The notes beneath the pieces were generated by a model. It worked only from the letters and a program-made list of their open reading frames with translations. It did not search any database and had not been told where the DNA came from. A DNA stretch of 8,807 nucleotides from Actinomycetes bacterium (GTDB lineage Bacteria > Actinomycetota > Actinomycetes > Propionibacteriales > Propionibacteriaceae), in NCBI GenBank assembly GCA_009785885.1, contig WQUE01000312.1, forward strand, positions 1-8,807, written 5' to 3'. The position numbers were made by a program, and so were the translations under genes. The stretch's first letter is position 1, and each line of letters opens with the position of its first letter. Shown here piece by piece: positions 6,878-8,807 of this stretch.

Positions 6878-7437
6878 CACACCGCCATCAATTCGGCCTC
6901 TTTGGCCTTGAGCAACGCCTCCACGTGGTCGATGTACTTCTTCGTCGCAGCGTCGAGCTGCTTCTCGGCGCGGGCGGCCTCGTCCTCGCCGATCTCCTTG
7001 TCCTTCTCCAGCTTCTTCACGGACTCGATCAGGTGCCGGCGGATGTTCCGGACGGCAACCTTGCCTTCCTCGGCCTTCGCCCGGGCCATCTTCGTGTACT
7101 CCTTGCGGCGCTCCTCGGTCAGCTCCGGGAGCACGATGCGGATCGTGTTGCCGTCGTTGCTGGGGGCGACGCCGAGATCCGAATCGCGGATCGCCTTTTC
7201 GACCGCCGCGAGCGCGCTCCGGTCGTACGGCGTGATGAGCATCGTGCGCGGTTCCGGGGAGTGGAACGTGACCAGCTGCTGCAACGGCGTGGGCGTGCCG
7301 TAGTACGAGGCCATCAACTTGTTGAACATGTCCGGGTGCGCCCGCCCGGTGCGGATCGCCGTCAAATCCTGCCGGGCGTAGTCGAGGGCGCCGGACATCT
7401 TCTGCTCGGCCTCTTTGAGAATGTCGCTGACCATCAT
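6877..7437 (-). CDS. frr: Ribosome recycling factor
   Basis: 186 residues from the first ATG; E. coli RRF has 185. With EF-G it splits post-termination ribosomes in the cytoplasm. Conserved blocks are visible in order: IRTGRAHP (28-35), YYGTPTPL (45-52), SDLGVAP (86-92), NDGNTIRI (94-101), LPELTEERRKEY (103-114) and AVRNIRR (128-134), which contains the conserved rRNA-contacting arginines. The start is ambiguous between two adjacent ATGs (7437 and 7434); GAAGGA is 9 bases before the first. A longer frame beginning at 7476 would place this ribosome site inside the gene and adds 13 residues without family support, so it was not used. The gene follows pyrH after 117 bases and overlaps cdsA by one base. 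Confidence 0.97.
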   Translation of the reverse strand: MMVSDILKEAEQKMSGALDYARQDLTAIRTGRAHPDMFNKLMASYYGTPTPLQQLVTFHSPEPRTMLITPYDRSALAAVEKAIRDSDLGVAPSNDGNTIRIVLPELTEERRKEYTKMARAKAEEGKVAVRNIRRHLIESVKKLEKDKEIGEDEAARAEKQLDAATKKYIDHVEALLKAKEAELMAV

Positions 7438-7533
7438 GGTTGGGCTTCCTTCGCTCGAGATGAGGTGCGGACGCACGTTCGTACTGTCCTGTATTGTCGC
7501 ATGGGCCGCGCGGCGCCCGCATCCCCCACGCTA

Positions 7534-7553
7534 CCCGGCTTGCCGCCGCCGGG
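7534..7553 (-). repeat. Small hairpin just past the pyrH stop
   Basis: CCCGGC (7534-7539) and GCCGGG (7548-7553) can pair with an 8-base loop directly after the pyrH stop codon. No U run follows on the minus strand, so it is more likely an mRNA processing or stability element between pyrH and frr than a terminator. Confidence 0.25.
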
Positions 7554-7554
7554 A

Positions 7555-8268
7555 TCACTGGTGGAGGACCGTGCCGAGCGGTTCGCCGCGGGCCGCCCGG
7601 GCGATGTTGCCGGGACGGTCGAGGTTGAAGAACACCATGCTCAGGTCGTTGTCCCGCGCCAGGCTCACGGCGGTCGCATCGGCGACCTTCAGGTCCCGGG
7701 CCAGGTACTCGTCGTACGTCAGCGCGGTGAACATGGTGGCGCCCGGGTCGGAGCGCGGGTCGGCGTCGTACACCCCGTCCACGCCGTTCTTGCCCATGAG
7801 GAGCACGTCGGCGCGCAGTTCGAGGGCCCGCTGGGCGGCCACGGTGTCCGTGGAGAAGAACGGCATGCCCGATCCGGCGCCGAAGATCACGATCCGGTGC
7901 TTGTCCAGGTGCCGGATCGCCCGCAGCGGGATGTACGGCTCGGCCACCTGGCCCATGGCGATCGCCGTCTGGACGCGTGTGGCCACCCCGGCCTTCTCGC
8001 AGAAGTCCTGCAGGGCCAGCGCGTTCATCACCGTGCCGAGCATGCCGATGTAGTCCGCCCGGCTGCGGTCCATGCCGCCCGCCTGCAGTTCGATGCCGCG
8101 GAAGTAGTTGCCCCCGCCGACGACCACCGCGACCTGAACCCCGGAGCGGACGACGTCCGCAATCTCCGAGGCGATCCCGGACACCACCTTCGGGTCCACG
8201 CCCAGGGCGCCGGCGCCGAAGGCCTCACCCGACAGTTTCAGCAGGACACGATGGTAGGGTTTGGGCAC
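7555..8268 (-). CDS. pyrH: Uridylate kinase (UMP kinase)
   Basis: 237 residues, the normal bacterial length. Phosphorylates UMP to UDP with ATP in pyrimidine synthesis; a hexameric cytoplasmic enzyme of the amino acid kinase family, unrelated to eukaryotic UMP/CMP kinases. Visible motifs: KLSGEAF (11-17, phosphate binding), GGGNYFRG (51-58), MDRSRADYIGMLGTVMN (66-82, UMP site and subunit contact), TRVQTAIAMGQVAEPYIP (97-114), FGAGSGMPFFSTDTVAAQRA (129-148) and the nucleotide-binding KNGVDGVYDADPR (160-172). KVADATAVSLARDN (194-207) completes the family pattern. The start is GTG at 8268 with a perfect AAGGAG (8275-8280) six bases upstream. It heads the frr-cdsA-rlmN run. The usual upstream partner tsf is not seen within the remaining 540 bases. 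Confidence 0.97.
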   Translation of the reverse strand: MPKPYHRVLLKLSGEAFGAGALGVDPKVVSGIASEIADVVRSGVQVAVVVGGGNYFRGIELQAGGMDRSRADYIGMLGTVMNALALQDFCEKAGVATRVQTAIAMGQVAEPYIPLRAIRHLDKHRIVIFGAGSGMPFFSTDTVAAQRALELRADVLLMGKNGVDGVYDADPRSDPGATMFTALTYDEYLARDLKVADATAVSLARDNDLSMVFFNLDRPGNIARAARGEPLGTVLHQ

Positions 8269-8274
8269 TCCAGA

Positions 8275-8280
8275 CTCCTT
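8275..8280 (-). promoter_or_regulatory. Ribosome binding site of pyrH
   Basis: AAGGAG, a full Shine-Dalgarno core, lies six bases before the GTG start at 8268. It decides this start in preference to in-frame codons further in. Confidence 0.85.
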
Positions 8281-8290
8281 CGCGAACGAT

Positions 8291-8307
8291 CGTGGGCACG
8301 GCCCACG
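8291..8307 (-). promoter_or_regulatory. Hairpin in the pyrH leader
   Basis: CGTGGGC (8291-8297) and CCCACG preceded by G (8301-8307) form a perfect 7-bp stem with a 3-base loop, ending ten bases before the pyrH Shine-Dalgarno sequence. It could modulate pyrH translation or belong to an upstream terminator; no U run follows on the minus strand. Confidence 0.35.
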
Positions 8308-8325
8308 GTAGCAGACGGGCGCAGG

Positions 8326-8346
8326 GCACGGGCGCGGTGCCCGTGC
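8326..8346 (-). promoter_or_regulatory. Second hairpin upstream of pyrH
   Basis: GCACGGGC (8326-8333) and GCCCGTGC (8339-8346) are perfect 8-bp arms with a 5-base loop. It lies 18 bases upstream of the first leader hairpin. Terminator of an upstream gene without a U tract, or part of a structured leader; the sequence does not decide. Confidence 0.35.
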
Positions 8347-8438
8347 GGTGCGATGCTAGCCGACCGCTGGGGCCAGACGGCCTCGTCTTCAGGGGCCGCG
8401 CGGCATAGACCGGGCCCCGGGGTTCTTGAGGTGCTGGT

Positions 8439-8596
8439 CAGGCCCCGCCACGCCTTGGCGCGAAGCACAGGACCCCGACCGCCGTACCACCACTCGCCGT
8501 CGGCACCTTCGACACGAACGCCCGCACCACCCAAGCCTAGGATCACAGGCCCCGCCACGAACAGCGTTTCGTCACACATCAGTGCGCCACGCCTTG
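8439..8596. repeat. Short direct repeats upstream of pyrH
   Basis: CAGGCCCCGCCACG occurs exactly at 8439-8452 and 8546-8559 (107 bases apart). An overlapping unit, CGCCACGCCTTG, occurs exactly at 8446-8457 and 8585-8596 (139 bases apart). Exact 14- and 12-base repeats this close together are more than I would expect even in GC-rich DNA, and suggest a local duplication or a repeated binding element. Confidence 0.45.
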
Positions 8597-8726
8597 TCAC
8601 CCACCACTCCGACCCGAAAACCGGAACAGCGGTCGAGGTCAGGTTGGAGGTTGACGTGGTCCCGGGCGGTCATGTGCTGCTGTTCGATCCGGCTGCTCTG
8701 GGAGGGTGGCATCGGGAACCGTGGCG

Positions 8727-8759
8727 ACCGGCCCACGGTGACCGTCGCGGTGGGCCGGT
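8727..8759. repeat. 10-bp inverted repeat near the right edge
   Basis: ACCGGCCCAC (8727-8736) and GTGGGCCGGT (8750-8759) are perfect arms around a 13-base loop. The loop itself contains a small palindrome, GGTGACC. No U run follows on either strand. Part of the left arm with its flank (CGGCCCACGGT, 8729-8739) recurs exactly at 8299-8309 in the pyrH leader hairpin. A GC-rich terminator or an operator are both possible. Confidence 0.4.
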
Positions 8760-8807
8760 GAGAACGGGCGAGGTCCTGACCGTCTTGACGCACTTCTGCG
8801 GCGGGAA

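Larger units (their letters stand above)
8269..8807. other. Upstream region of pyrH with no recognised gene
   Basis: A plus-strand frame is open from ATG 8353 to the window edge (about 151 codons; the end reads EVRLEVDVVPGGHVLLFDPA), and a minus-strand frame is open from about 8672 to 8238 (possible GTG at 8600 or ATG at 8579; MCDETLFVAGPVILGLGGAG). They overlap, neither has a ribosome site or a motif I know, and the plus frame uses many AGA, AGG, CGA and ACA codons unlike the neighbours. A truncated or decayed gene is possible on either strand. No end of tsf, tRNA or clear promoter is visible. Inverted and direct repeats in this region are listed separately. Confidence 0.45.

Noticed and set aside
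4632..6911. Plus-strand open frame of 759 codons
   Set aside because: Antisense to rlmN and cdsA, whose motifs are unmistakable. The translation is Arg/Ala/Pro-rich without domains, typical of a shadow in high-GC DNA.
7438..7476. Extended frr start 13 codons upstream
   Set aside because: The GAAGGA ribosome site would lie inside the extension, and ribosome recycling factors normally start close to the second candidate.
8353..8807. Plus-strand frame open to the window edge, and overlapping minus frame 8238-8672
   Set aside because: No ribosome site, no known domain, unusual Arg codons in the plus frame; the two exclude each other. Kept only as a description of the region.
1..8807. CRISPR array, insertion sequence, tRNA or rRNA gene
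   Set aside because: No regularly spaced repeats of suitable length, no transposase motif or terminal repeats, and no tRNA T-loop/anticodon arrangement or rRNA sequence was seen on either strand.

Overview
The window looks like chromosomal DNA of a high-GC Gram-positive bacterium (Actinomycetota). GC is high, third codon positions are G or C, and the block pyrH-frr-cdsA-rlmN has the order usual in that phylum. I cannot fix the genus. The UMP kinase motif KNGVDGVYDADP would fit the Actinomyces/Bifidobacterium side of the phylum, but this is only an impression. All five genes I can support lie on the minus strand, so the window reads right to left.

Right part (8807 to 4842). A gene-poor stretch of about 540 bases (8269-8807) holds inverted and direct repeats but no recognisable tsf end, although tsf usually precedes pyrH. 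Then come pyrH (UMP kinase), frr (ribosome recycling factor), cdsA (CDP-diacylglycerol synthase) and rlmN (23S rRNA/tRNA methyltransferase). The frr-cdsA and cdsA-rlmN junctions overlap by 1 and 4 bases, so these genes are almost certainly co-translated. The set joins nucleotide supply, ribosome recycling, phospholipid synthesis and ribosome modification, the usual growth-linked cluster.

Middle (4841 to 3094). About 1.75 kb contains no gene I accept. It has a perfect 13-bp hairpin (4206-4240), other hairpins, short tandem repeats, a weak promoter candidate (3406-3434) and, close to the next gene, three hairpins side by side (3226-3291) that would sit in a long 5' leader.

Left part (3093 to 1). 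One open frame of 1031 codons runs off the window edge. It encodes a secreted, probably surface-attached protein: signal peptide, a large propeller-like N-terminal region, one SdrD-B/CarboxypepD_reg-like domain, three Ig-like repeats each with a C-x11-C cysteine pair, a Big-1/invasin-like domain, and the start of another module. Codon choice shifts inside this gene, from C-ending codons in the N-terminal half to G-ending codons in the repeat half, suggesting a mosaic origin. This gene and its structured leader are the most interesting parts; nothing in the window proves a new defence or biosynthetic system.
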